Source: Faecalicoccus pleomorphus DSM 20574 (GTDB taxonomy: Bacteria > Bacillota_I > Bacilli_A > Erysipelotrichales > Erysipelotrichaceae). From it: a stretch of DNA of 64,000 bases. Both the position numbers and the translations under genes were made by a program. Each line of letters starts with the position of its first letter. The first letter of the stretch is position 1. Where the stretch lies: NCBI RefSeq assembly GCF_000420345.1, contig NZ_ATUT01000002.1, positions 1-64,000 of the forward strand. The letters run 5' to 3'. This document shows positions 1 through 8,422 of the stretch, in pieces. Below the pieces are notes generated by a model. That model worked only from the letters and a program-made list of their open reading frames with translations. It ran no database searches and was not told the origin of the DNA.

Positions 1-162
1 AGGATAAGCGCTGAAAGCATCTAAGCACGAAACCTACTCCAAGATGAGATCTCCCATTCGCAAGAAGTAAGACCCCTTAAAGACGATAAGGTAGATAGGC
101 CGGAGATGGAAGTGTAGCGATACACGGAGTTGACCGGTACTAATCGGTCGAGGACTTAATCA
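1..162 (+). rRNA. 23S ribosomal RNA, 3' end (partial)
   Basis: The first 160 bases are the conserved 3' terminal part of 23S rRNA, recognisable from the stretch around GAAAGCATCTAAGCACGAA and the closing block ACCGGTACTAATCGGTCGAG. The gene starts outside the window. The 3' boundary is estimated from the family and may be off by a few bases. It is followed about 55 bases later by 5S rRNA, the normal order of a bacterial rrn operon. Confidence 0.95.
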
Positions 163-216
163 GAGATGTCTTGAGCATGTTGTTTAGTTTTGAGGGAGCG
201 ATCCTTCAAAAGAATG

Positions 217-332
217 ATCCGGTGACGATAGCGAAGTGGAACCACCTGAACTCATACCGAACTCAGAAGTTAAGCACTTCAGCGGCGACAATAGTTGGGC
301 CTGCCCCTGCCAAGATAGCACGTTGCCGGGTC
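217..332 (+). rRNA. 5S ribosomal RNA
   Basis: About 116 nt, recognised from the GAACTCAGAAGTTAAGC core and from the terminal helix: the 5' CCGGTGAC pairs with the 3' GTTGCCGG. It lies directly downstream of the 23S gene and closes the rRNA operon. The exact ends are inferred from the terminal helix. A short open frame spanning it (171-359) is a shadow. Confidence 0.93.
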
Positions 333-357
333 TTTTTTTATTTCTTAAGATTTTCTT

Positions 358-389
358 AAACTCATGTCTGTGAACTTGAGTTTTTTTTT
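358..389 (+). terminator. rho-independent terminator of the rRNA operon
   Basis: The arms AAACTCA and TGAGTTT flank a 12-nt loop and are followed by a run of T residues (381-389). It sits just after 5S rRNA. Its 3' arm overlaps the likely -35 region of the next gene's promoter. Confidence 0.6.
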
Positions 390-403
390 CGTTATGCTAA
401 AAT
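376..403 (+). promoter_or_regulatory. sigma-A type promoter for cardiolipin synthase
   Basis: TTGAGT (376-381), 16-nt spacer and TAAAAT (398-403), about 22 bases before the start codon. The -35 hexamer is shared with the 3' arm of the rRNA terminator, so the two elements are interleaved. Confidence 0.45.
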
Positions 404-424
404 ATGCTTCATATAAGGAGAATT

Positions 425-1957
425 ATGCATAAATATATACGAATTATTAAATCAAAGCCTTTTTTTATCGCTATGGCTTTTTTAATTCAATTATGGTTGT
501 TTGCCTTTTTGATCACATGGCTATCCCGACGATTCTTTGGTTTTTATCTATTATTAGTTATTTTAAGTTTCTTTGTTAGTGTTCAGGTAATTAATCGTGA
601 TTCTGATTCATCAAGCAAGCTCTTGTGGGTCTTAGTAATCATGTTCATGCCGGTTTTTGGGGGATTGTTGTATGTTCTGTTTGGAGCCAGAAAGATTCCA
701 AAGGCTCTGATGATCAAAGATAGACAGGCAAATCGAGATTATCAGCGTTATGCCAAACAAAGCATACAGGTCATGCAGAATGTAAAAAATGACTTTGTTT
801 TGGATAAGATGGTTACTTTGGCATGGTCAAATGGCTATTTTCCTGTGTATGATCATTGTCATGTAACTTACTTTCCTTCCGGAGAAACACAGTATCAGGC
901 GTTTTTAGAAGCATTATCCCAAGCTAAGATCTATATCTTTATGGAGTTTTTTATTATCAATAAAAGTGTAATGTGGGATACGATCTTGCAGATTTTAATG
1001 GATAAGGCCAGTGAAGGAGTTGATGTACGATTGATCTATGATGATTTTGGTACGATTACCTATCTTCCGGCTCATTATGATCGATGGTTGAATGAACGTG
1101 GTGTAAAGACACATCGATTTAATCCTATGAAGGCTCAAATTGCTATGCAGATGAATAATCGCGACCATCGCAAAATTTTAGTTGTCGATGGAAAAGTTGC
1201 TTTTACCGGTGGTTGTAACATATCCGATGAATATATCAATACCAGAGAACGATTTGGACATTGGAAGGATATGGGAGTTTGTATCAAGGGAGCCGCTGTT
1301 GAAACTTTTACGGTTTCTTTTCTACAAATATGGAATTATCAGGCCCAGGAACCAACACCGTATGCTCCATTCGTGCTTTCTAAAGATTTACAGGCTACTT
1401 ATAATGAACCAGGTTATGTCATACCTTTTAGTGATTCTCCAACAGATGAAAATTATACCGGAAAGTATATGCAGCTAAACCTTTTGAATACATCTTGTGA
1501 TTATTTCTGGATTTCTACACCGTATTTGATTTTGGATGATGAAATGGTTTCCAGTTTACAGCTTGCGGTTAGTAATGGTGTGGATGTTCGCATTATCGTA
1601 CCGGCTATTCCGGATAAAAAAATGGTCTATCAGGTCACAAAGGCGAACTATGATGCCTTGATCAAAAAAGGTGTCAAGATCTATGAATATACACCGGGCT
1701 TTATTCATGGAAAAGTAGCTGTCAGTGATGATCGAAGTGCTTTGGTAGGTACGGTAAATATGGATTTCCGTTCTTATTATCTTCATTATGAATGCGGAAT
1801 CTATATGCGTGATACACTTTGTATTCAAGATATAAAGAAAGATTTTGAAGAAATCTTTAAAGTATCGCATGAAGTAACCCTGCAAGAATGTGAGAATGTG
1901 AACTTCTTTGTTCGAGAATTTAGAAAGATCTTAAAAATATTTGGTCCGATGTTATAG
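425..1957 (+). CDS. cls: cardiolipin synthase (phospholipase D family)
   Basis: A 510-aa membrane enzyme that joins two phosphatidylglycerol molecules into cardiolipin and glycerol. Three hydrophobic segments occupy roughly the first 90 residues, ending in the typical VFGGLLYVLFG of bacterial Cls. Two HKD motifs follow: HRKILVVDG in the middle and HGKVAVSDD near the C-terminus, each followed by the usual GG/GT-N-D/S region. The ATG at 425 is chosen over one seven codons upstream because it sits at the right distance from AAGGAG. Length matches the family (about 480-520 aa). It stands alone between its own promoter and a terminator. Confidence 0.93.
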   Translation: MHKYIRIIKSKPFFIAMAFLIQLWLFAFLITWLSRRFFGFYLLLVILSFFVSVQVINRDSDSSSKLLWVLVIMFMPVFGGLLYVLFGARKIPKALMIKDRQANRDYQRYAKQSIQVMQNVKNDFVLDKMVTLAWSNGYFPVYDHCHVTYFPSGETQYQAFLEALSQAKIYIFMEFFIINKSVMWDTILQILMDKASEGVDVRLIYDDFGTITYLPAHYDRWLNERGVKTHRFNPMKAQIAMQMNNRDHRKILVVDGKVAFTGGCNISDEYINTRERFGHWKDMGVCIKGAAVETFTVSFLQIWNYQAQEPTPYAPFVLSKDLQATYNEPGYVIPFSDSPTDENYTGKYMQLNLLNTSCDYFWISTPYLILDDEMVSSLQLAVSNGVDVRIIVPAIPDKKMVYQVTKANYDALIKKGVKIYEYTPGFIHGKVAVSDDRSALVGTVNMDFRSYYLHYECGIYMRDTLCIQDIKKDFEEIFKVSHEVTLQECENVNFFVREFRKILKIFGPML

Positions 1958-2006
1958 AAAAGATGGAAGGATCACAAATTTGTTGTGGTTTCCATCTTTT
2001 TATTTT
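1958..2006 (+). terminator. terminator downstream of cardiolipin synthase
   Basis: An 11-bp perfect stem (AAAAGATGGAA at 1958-1968 with TTCCATCTTTT at 1990-2000) followed by a T-rich tail. It begins immediately after the cls stop codon. Confidence 0.8.
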
Positions 2007-2012
2007 TCAGCA

Positions 2013-2045
2013 GAAAAAAAAGATACAGTTGTAAGGACTGTATCT
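2013..2045 (-). terminator. terminator downstream of fumarase (minus strand)
   Basis: On the minus strand, AGATACAGT (2045-2037) pairs with ACTGTATCT (2029-2021), followed by a run of eight T residues. It lies just past the stop codon of fumC and completes a back-to-back terminator pair with the cls terminator. Confidence 0.8.
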
Positions 2046-2052
2046 CATGCTT

Positions 2053-3420
2053 CTATAACATTTTTTTAGGATCGACGTAACGATCAAATTCTTCTTCACT
2101 TAGATAGCCAAGATGTAAGATTGCTTCTTTTAAAGAACAGTTGTGATGATATGCATATTGGCTTGCTTTTCCTGCTTTTTCATATCCGATTACCGGATTT
2201 AGACATGTCACCAACATCAAAGAATGATGAAGGTTTTCATCCATTGTCTTTTGATCAGCCTTTAAGCCGACAAGACAGCGTTTTGTAAAAGAATCGATCG
2301 CATCACTGAGTAATTGAAGGCTTTGATCTAAGTTATAGGCGATGACCGGCATAAAAACATTGAGTTCGAAGTTTCCCTGACTAGCGGCAATGCCAACTGT
2401 AGTATCGTTTCCCATGACTTGTACAGCGACCATCGTTAAAGCCTCACATTGTGTCGGATTGACTTTACCGGGCATAATCGAACTTCCTGGTTCATTACTT
2501 GGAATTTCAATTTCATGTATGCCACATCGTGGACCGGAAGCCAGCCAGCGAATGTCATTGGCAATCTTCATGCAGTTGCATGCCAACCCTTTCAATGCTC
2601 CGGACAACATCACACAGGCATCTTTACTGGTCAGTGCATGAAATTTATTGGGATCCGGCTTAAAATCAATGCCGGTCTTTTCTTTTAAAATCGCACAAAT
2701 CTTTTCATCGAAATCTTTTGGACAGTTGATTCCGGTTCCAACTGCAGTTGCGCCGATGGCCAGTTCATCCACAAATGGCAGGCATTCTTGAATTTGACGC
2801 ATGCTGTGTTCGATCATGGAACGATAGCCGCTAAGCTCCTGTGAAAAATAGAGTGGCGTTGCATCTTGTAAGTGGGTACGTCCGATCTTGATAATACCCT
2901 CATTTTCTTTTTCCAGTTTTTGAAGCTGATCAACCATTTTTTGACAGGCAGGCAAGAGTTCTTCTCTTGTCTTTTGCGCCAGCATCATATGTAGTGCCGT
3001 TGGGAAGGTATCGTTGCTGCTTTGTGAACAGTTGACAGTGTCGTTAGGATGCAGGATCGTGGCATGAGCCCAAAGATTTCCCAGAGTGGTAATCACTTCA
3101 TTAAAATTCATGTTGGTCTGGGTACCGCTGCCGGTTTGCCAAATATGTAACGGAAACTGATCCAAATATTGGCCTTCCTGAATTTGTTGGCATACGTGGC
3201 AAATAGCATCGCATTGTTCCTGGGTGATCTTTCCATAGGAAGCATTAGCCTTGGCACAAGCCTCCTTTAACAAGCTAAATGCATACAACAAGCTTTTTGG
3301 CATGGTTTCCTTTCCAATCGGAAAGTTTTCCAGACTGCGCTGTGTTTGACTTTTCCAGTATTTATCAGCGGGTACTTTTACTTTCCCCAGTACATCTTCT
3401 TCAATTCTGTATTCTGACAT
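2053..3420 (-). CDS. fumC: fumarate hydratase, class II
   Basis: A 455-aa enzyme catalysing fumarate + water to malate in the cytoplasm, iron-independent. The fumarase/aspartase superfamily signature GSSIMPGKVNP is intact, as is the upstream GSGTQTNMNFNEV region and the SSNDTFPTA block. Length is normal for class II fumarase (about 460 aa). A GGAGG ribosome binding site precedes the ATG on the minus strand. It is transcribed divergently from the pullulanase gene with 93 bases between them. Aspartase is the main alternative in this superfamily, but the close match to the FumC blocks favours fumarase. Confidence 0.92.
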   Translation of the reverse strand: MSEYRIEEDVLGKVKVPADKYWKSQTQRSLENFPIGKETMPKSLLYAFSLLKEACAKANASYGKITQEQCDAICHVCQQIQEGQYLDQFPLHIWQTGSGTQTNMNFNEVITTLGNLWAHATILHPNDTVNCSQSSNDTFPTALHMMLAQKTREELLPACQKMVDQLQKLEKENEGIIKIGRTHLQDATPLYFSQELSGYRSMIEHSMRQIQECLPFVDELAIGATAVGTGINCPKDFDEKICAILKEKTGIDFKPDPNKFHALTSKDACVMLSGALKGLACNCMKIANDIRWLASGPRCGIHEIEIPSNEPGSSIMPGKVNPTQCEALTMVAVQVMGNDTTVGIAASQGNFELNVFMPVIAYNLDQSLQLLSDAIDSFTKRCLVGLKADQKTMDENLHHSLMLVTCLNPVIGYEKAGKASQYAYHHNCSLKEAILHLGYLSEEEFDRYVDPKKML

Positions 3421-3513
3421 AATAGGACCTCCAATACAGTAAGTGTAACATTTTTTTTAGGTGGGTTCTATGTTAAAATGGGTGTGGTTTTAAAGTGAAA
3501 AGGAAGAGATAGT

Positions 3514-5613
3514 ATGCGAATGGAACGAGACTACGAGGCATATTTTGACGACTATAATTGTTTGAAAGTCTATATGTCAAAAAACTTTTTTAACGGATCT
3601 TCCCGTATTTTTCATTTAAAGGATTCCTGTGATCGTATCATTCATTTAAATATTGATCATAAACAGGATCTTTTAAACGGTTATACCAAATATGTATTGT
3701 CCTTAAAAGAACCGCTGATCATGGGAGAAGAATATGTCGTTTATGATGAACATTGTCAAAAAACGATCTGTCAGTATTCTCATATCGTCAAAACGATTCG
3801 ATTTAATCAGGAATATGAAGTAAAAGATATTGATCTTGGCTGTTTTTACACAAAGGAGTGTACTGTATTTCGTTTATGGTCCCCGGTAGCTTATCAAATT
3901 TTGTTGCGACTGGATGATCATGGACAAAAATCAACGATTGAAATGGAGCGTAAAGAAAAAGGAATTTTTGAGACAACAGTATCTAAAGACCTTTTAAATG
4001 CACATTATACATTTATGGTGCGAGCTAACGGAACTTGGAAAGAAACGGTGGATCCGTACAATTCTTTCTGTGGTCCCAATACGCAATATAGTGTTGTGCA
4101 ATCCATTGAAAATGTAAAGCTCCCTAAAAAGGTGAAAGTACCTTTGATGCGATCGAATACAGATGCGATTATTTATGAAGCCAGTATTCGTGATATGACA
4201 TCCGAACCAGGTATCGGGGTGAAGCATCCACGCAAATTTAAAGGCTTTACCGAGGAAAACATCACAACAAAGTCCATGAGTACAGGCTTTAGCTATATTC
4301 AATCTTTGGGAGTAAGCCACATTCAGCTTTTGCCGGTGTTTGATTTTGGCAGTGTGGATGAGGTCTATACAGATATCTTTTACAATTGGGGCTATGATCC
4401 GGTCCATCACCGGGCCCTGGAAGGCAGTTATTCGACCGATTGCACCGATGCGACCAAACGAATTGAAGAGCTGGCTCATTTAGTACAGGATTGTCATCAG
4501 GCGGGCTTGAAGGTGAATCTGGATTTGGTCTTTAATCACGTATATACCAAAGAAAAGTACCCGTTGGAAATTCTGGTTCCCAACTATTATTTTTTGATGG
4601 ATACGGAAGGAGAGTTCAGTAACGGCTCTTTCTGTGGAAATGATATTGATACGCAACCACCGATGTCACGCAAATATTTTGTAGATACATGTCTTCGTAT
4701 CGTAGAGTGGTTTGATGTGGATGGTTTTCGTTTTGATTTGATGGGAATTTTGGATTATAACTTAATGAATGAAATTGCCGAGAAGTGTAGGGCACTGAAG
4801 CCGGATTTTATGATCTATGGAGAAGGTTGGAATATGCCTAGCTTTGTGCCGGAACATCTAAGAGCTTCGATGTTGAATCAGGAACATATGCCATTGATTG
4901 GTCATTTCAGTGATCGTTTTCGGGAAACATGTCGCGGTTCCAATGGAGATTTGGAAATTTGTGGTTATTCCAATGGCGATACCGGGTTATTGAATTCTAT
5001 GCAACAATGTTTGGGTGGCGGTTGCCTGGATCATCTTTTTGATTCGCCGCAAAAAGCTATCAATTATGTGGAGTGCCATGACAACCATACGCTGTGGGAT
5101 AAAAACAGTGTGTGTTGTCAACATGAGTCCAGAGGGGTCTTGATGCAGCGACAAACCTTGGCCAATGCTTTGGTGATCTTAGCACAGGGAATTCCTTTCC
5201 TTCATGCCGGTCAGGAATTTGGCTGCACAAAGTATAATTTAGGAAACAGCTACAATCGCAGCGACCACTATAATCATATCGACTACAACCTGCGCAATAA
5301 GCATATGCCGATCGTAGTGGATACCAAGCTGTTGATCAAAATTCGTAAAGAGCATCCATGTTTTCGCCTGGCTACAAAAGAAGAGATCGAAGCCAATGTT
5401 AGCTTTGGTGATATCGATGGAAAAGTATTGGTCTATCAGGCAAAGTGTAAAGAGGATGTCTGTCTTTGTTTCTTTAATCCGACTTCGGAACATTTTACAT
5501 ACGATTCGCATCAAAAGCTGTCGATTTTATTTGATAATGGAAATATCAATGCGGCCACGACTTATCGGGTAGGGATCGCTCCGTATTGTGTTGTCGTTTG
5601 TACATTGAGTTAA
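3514..5613 (+). CDS. pulA: pullulanase, type I (GH13 debranching enzyme), cytoplasmic
   Basis: A 699-aa glycoside hydrolase cleaving alpha-1,6 branch points in glycogen, pullulan or branched maltodextrins. An N-terminal beta-sandwich (CBM48-like) leads to the GH13 barrel with the pullulanase hallmark YNWGYDP and the four conserved regions: NLDLVFNHV, DGFRFDLMG (nucleophile Asp), YGEGWNM (acid/base Glu) and VECHDNHTLWD. There is no signal peptide, so it should act on intracellular glycogen or imported maltodextrins, like B. subtilis AmyX. Start chosen for the AGGAAGAGAT Shine-Dalgarno. It appears monocistronic. Confidence 0.92.
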   Translation: MRMERDYEAYFDDYNCLKVYMSKNFFNGSSRIFHLKDSCDRIIHLNIDHKQDLLNGYTKYVLSLKEPLIMGEEYVVYDEHCQKTICQYSHIVKTIRFNQEYEVKDIDLGCFYTKECTVFRLWSPVAYQILLRLDDHGQKSTIEMERKEKGIFETTVSKDLLNAHYTFMVRANGTWKETVDPYNSFCGPNTQYSVVQSIENVKLPKKVKVPLMRSNTDAIIYEASIRDMTSEPGIGVKHPRKFKGFTEENITTKSMSTGFSYIQSLGVSHIQLLPVFDFGSVDEVYTDIFYNWGYDPVHHRALEGSYSTDCTDATKRIEELAHLVQDCHQAGLKVNLDLVFNHVYTKEKYPLEILVPNYYFLMDTEGEFSNGSFCGNDIDTQPPMSRKYFVDTCLRIVEWFDVDGFRFDLMGILDYNLMNEIAEKCRALKPDFMIYGEGWNMPSFVPEHLRASMLNQEHMPLIGHFSDRFRETCRGSNGDLEICGYSNGDTGLLNSMQQCLGGGCLDHLFDSPQKAINYVECHDNHTLWDKNSVCCQHESRGVLMQRQTLANALVILAQGIPFLHAGQEFGCTKYNLGNSYNRSDHYNHIDYNLRNKHMPIVVDTKLLIKIRKEHPCFRLATKEEIEANVSFGDIDGKVLVYQAKCKEDVCLCFFNPTSEHFTYDSHQKLSILFDNGNINAATTYRVGIAPYCVVVCTLS

Positions 5614-5624
5614 GACGAATTCAC

Positions 5625-5653
5625 TTGACTTGTTCATCATCAAAACATAAAAT
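5625..5653 (+). promoter_or_regulatory. sigma-A promoter for guaB
   Basis: TTGACT (5625-5630), a 17-nt spacer and TAAAAT (5648-5653), 37 bases upstream of the guaB start. I saw no guanine riboswitch in the short leader. Confidence 0.75.
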
Positions 5654-5689
5654 AGTTTCAATAATGCGTAAAGACAAGAGGAGGAAACC

Positions 5690-7201
5690 ATGGCAAAGTT
5701 TTGTAAAGAACCATCCAGAACATTTAGTGAGTATTTATTGATTCCCGGTTATACCGATGAAAACTGTACACCGGATAACGTGAATCTTCGTACGCCGTTA
5801 GTTAAGTTTAAAAAAGGAGAAGAACCGGCACTTCATTTAAATATTCCTATGGTATCAGCCATCATGCAGGCCGTCAGCGGTGAAGAAATGGCTTGTGCCT
5901 TAGCACGTGAAGGGGGCGTTAGTTTCATCTATGGTTCCCAGTCGATTGAATCACAGGCGGCAATGGTTGCCAAGGTCAAGGCAACAAAATCCGGTTTTAC
6001 CGGCAGTGATTCCAATATTTCCCCGGAAGCTACTTTAAAAGATGTGATCGAATTAAAGAAGAAAACAGGCCACTCCACTATGGCAGTGACGGAAAATGGC
6101 GAAGCGGACGGTAAATTGGTCGGCATCGTAACCAGCCGTGATTATCGTGTCAGTCGTATGGACCTAGATACAAAAGTCAAAGAATTCATGACACCGTTTG
6201 ATAAGCTGATCGTAGGGAAGGAAGACATTACCTTAAGTGAGGCCAATGATTTGATCTGGGATCATAAATTGAATCAGCTTCCGGTCGTTGATGACAAGCA
6301 GCGCTTAAAAGCTTTTGTCTTTCGCAAGGACTATGCATCGCATAAAGAAAATCCCAATGAATTGTTAGATGACCAAAAACGCTATATCGTAGGGGCCGGT
6401 ATCAATACCCGTGACTATCAGGAACGTGTTCCGGCTCTGGTAAAGGCAGGGGTCGATGTACTTTGTATTGATTCCAGTGAAGGATATTCCTGCTGGCAGG
6501 CAAAGACATTACAGTGGATCCGCGATACTTATGGTGATCGTGTTAAAGTCGGTGCCGGAAATGTTGTCGATGAAGAGGGATTCCGCTTTTTGGCCGAAGC
6601 CGGAGCGGACTTTATCAAAGTCGGTATCGGTGGAGGTTCCATCTGTATTACCCGCGAACAAAAAGGGATCGGGCGTGGACAGGCCACGGCAACTTTAGAA
6701 GTTGCACAGGCCCGTGACAAATACTTTGAAGAAACCGGTGTGTATATTCCAATTTGCTCTGATGGTGGTATCGTACACGATTATCACATTACGTTGGCTT
6801 TAGCCTTCGGTGCGGATTTTGTGATGTTGGGACGTTATTTTGCACGCTTTAAGGAAGCACCGAATAATTTGGTCAGTGTCAATGGAAACTATATGAAAGA
6901 ATATTGGGGCGAAGGAAGTGCCCGTGCCAGAAACTGGCAGCGCTATGATGTCGGCGGAGAAGGCAAGATGAGCTTTGTCGAAGGAGTTGACTCCTATGTG
7001 CCTTATGCGGGAACACTTCATGAAAATGTCGGTTTGACCCTTTCTAAAGTCTCTCATACGATGTGTAACTGTGGATGTCTGACGATTCCTGACTTGCAGA
7101 AGAATGCCAAAGTGACTTTGGTTTCCAGCACAAGTATCGTTGAAGGCGGTGCACATGACGTTGTGGTACGTGATGAAAGTTTTGATGCCAAACCACAGTA
7201 A
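5690..7201 (+). CDS. guaB: IMP dehydrogenase
   Basis: A 503-aa enzyme that oxidises IMP to XMP with NAD, the committed step of guanine nucleotide synthesis. The barrel is interrupted by a pair of CBS domains (roughly residues 105-225), as usual. The catalytic loop reads [19 protein letters not shown] and includes the active-site Cys. Later blocks ([12 protein letters not shown], then the [14 protein letters not shown] segment) match the family. Strong GAGGAGG ribosome binding site. It has its own promoter and terminator, so it is monocistronic. Confidence 0.95.
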   Translation: MAKFCKEPSRTFSEYLLIPGYTDENCTPDNVNLRTPLVKFKKGEEPALHLNIPMVSAIMQAVSGEEMACALAREGGVSFIYGSQSIESQAAMVAKVKATKSGFTGSDSNISPEATLKDVIELKKKTGHSTMAVTENGEADGKLVGIVTSRDYRVSRMDLDTKVKEFMTPFDKLIVGKEDITLSEANDLIWDHKLNQLPVVDDKQRLKAFVFRKDYASHKENPNELLDDQKRYIVGAGINTRDYQERVPALVKAGVDVLCIDSSEGYSCWQAKTLQWIRDTYGDRVKVGAGNVVDEEGFRFLAEAGADFIKVGIGGGSICITREQKGIGRGQATATLEVAQARDKYFEETGVYIPICSDGGIVHDYHITLALAFGADFVMLGRYFARFKEAPNNLVSVNGNYMKEYWGEGSARARNWQRYDVGGEGKMSFVEGVDSYVPYAGTLHENVGLTLSKVSHTMCNCGCLTIPDLQKNAKVTLVSSTSIVEGGAHDVVVRDESFDAKPQ

Positions 7202-7204
7202 TAT

Positions 7205-7227
7205 AAGGGCGTAAAACCCTTTTTTTG
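7205..7227 (+). terminator. terminator downstream of guaB
   Basis: Short stem AAGGG/CCCTT with a 7-nt loop followed by seven T residues, directly after the guaB stop codon. Confidence 0.7.
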
Positions 7228-7234
7228 TTGTCGG

Positions 7235-7263
7235 TTGCACTTTCAAAAAGACTCTGTTATAGT
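7235..7263 (+). promoter_or_regulatory. promoter predicting a leaderless mRNA
   Basis: TTGCAC (7235-7240), 17-nt spacer, TATAGT (7258-7263). The expected transcription start, about 7 nt past the -10, falls on the ATG at 7270. There is no Shine-Dalgarno before this ATG, so translation is probably leaderless. Confidence 0.6.
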
Positions 7264-7269
7264 GTGACC

Positions 7270-8412
7270 ATGAATAGAGATTTTCAAAATAGTTCGGATT
7301 TATTGTTGGATATCAGCATCTTATATAGAAGTACACAAAAGTATTATGATCAAATGCTTCAAAGCATTTCATTGACCTATGCACAGCTCCCGATCTTGAT
7401 TCTGATTTATGAAAATGAAGGCATTTCTCAGCAGCAGATTGCCCAGGATGGCGGCTATGACAAGGGGACGATTACCAAGCAGGTACAGAAGCTGGAGGAA
7501 ATGGGATATATTCGGGTACAGCCATCTAAAAAGGATAAACGGGCCAAAGAACTTTATACAACGGCTAAAGCAAGAGGTATCATGAGCAAGGTCTATGCGA
7601 TCCGTACTTCCTGGTGGCGGCATATCAGTTCTTCCATTCCTAAAGAAGATATGGCAGCTTTCTCCAACTTTTATAAAAATATGGCGGCTTCCGCCAAGGA
7701 ATTTGCGAAAGCCGATTTAAATGCGATTTCTTTTTTTGAACATCAGAAGCTTAGCTTTCAAAGCGTTCCGGGCAAGGTTTCAACCATTGTCGCCACAGGG
7801 GGCTGTAACTATCGCTGCCCTTTTTGTAATGAATCACATCTGGTTTTTTTAAAAGAGGATTCCATCAGCTATTCTCAGGAAGAAATCTTACAATACGTAA
7901 AGAGTCGAAAGGATATGCTGGATTCGATAACAATCACCGGTGGAGAACCTTTGATGCATACAGAGCTTGATCCTTTTTTAAAAAAAGTAAAACAGATGGG
8001 ATTTTTCATCAATTTGATGACCAATGGTTCGTATTTTGAACATTTAAAAAGCCTGGTTGAACAAAAATTAGTGGATCGAGTTGTCATGCATATTAAAAAT
8101 GTTCCGGGAAAATATGGGGAAACGATTGGATTGAAAACATATGAGATTCATGAAGTTGAAAAATCGATACGTCTTTTAAATACAGAAAAGATAGAAAGCG
8201 TATTTGTGATTACACCGGTGCATGAGTTTCATACACCAGAGGATCTGGTTGCTATGGCCAAATGGCTACAGCCGGCGCCTAGCTTGGAACTGCATATTTT
8301 TGAAGAGAAAGAAACGGTCATTCAAAAAGGATATCATGGTTATACCCGAGAAGAATTGAATAAGATAAAAAAAGAGTTGGAAGTCTATATACCTAATGTA
8401 AAGATACGATAG
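7270..8412 (+). CDS. MarR-type regulator fused to a radical SAM activating enzyme (NrdG-like)
   Basis: A 380-aa two-domain protein. Residues about 1-140 form a MarR winged helix (TYAQLPILILIYENEG, then QQIAQDGGYDKGTITKQV and the wing). From about residue 165 a radical SAM domain begins, with the cluster motif CNYRCPFC, then TITGGEPLMH. The cluster region resembles anaerobic ribonucleotide reductase activases of the NrdG2 type (ATGGCNYRCPFCN). It lies 10 bases upstream of a NrdD-like gene, so the inferred role is to install the glycyl radical on that protein, and perhaps to regulate the operon. Start at 7270 is preferred because the promoter -10 ends at 7263; a TTG at 7225 lies upstream of the promoter. 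Confidence 0.8.
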   Translation: MNRDFQNSSDLLLDISILYRSTQKYYDQMLQSISLTYAQLPILILIYENEGISQQQIAQDGGYDKGTITKQVQKLEEMGYIRVQPSKKDKRAKELYTTAKARGIMSKVYAIRTSWWRHISSSIPKEDMAAFSNFYKNMAASAKEFAKADLNAISFFEHQKLSFQSVPGKVSTIVATGGCNYRCPFCNESHLVFLKEDSISYSQEEILQYVKSRKDMLDSITITGGEPLMHTELDPFLKKVKQMGFFINLMTNGSYFEHLKSLVEQKLVDRVVMHIKNVPGKYGETIGLKTYEIHEVEKSIRLLNTEKIESVFVITPVHEFHTPEDLVAMAKWLQPAPSLELHIFEEKETVIQKGYHGYTREELNKIKKELEVYIPNVKIR

Positions 8413-8422
8413 GAGGGGTTGT

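Noticed and set aside
171-359. 62-codon frame across the 23S-5S spacer and 5S gene
   Set aside because: It lies over the 5S rRNA, whose helices explain the sequence; no ribosome binding site.
5654-5689. Purine riboswitch before guaB
   Set aside because: The leader is too short and lacks the conserved junction and loop sequences.
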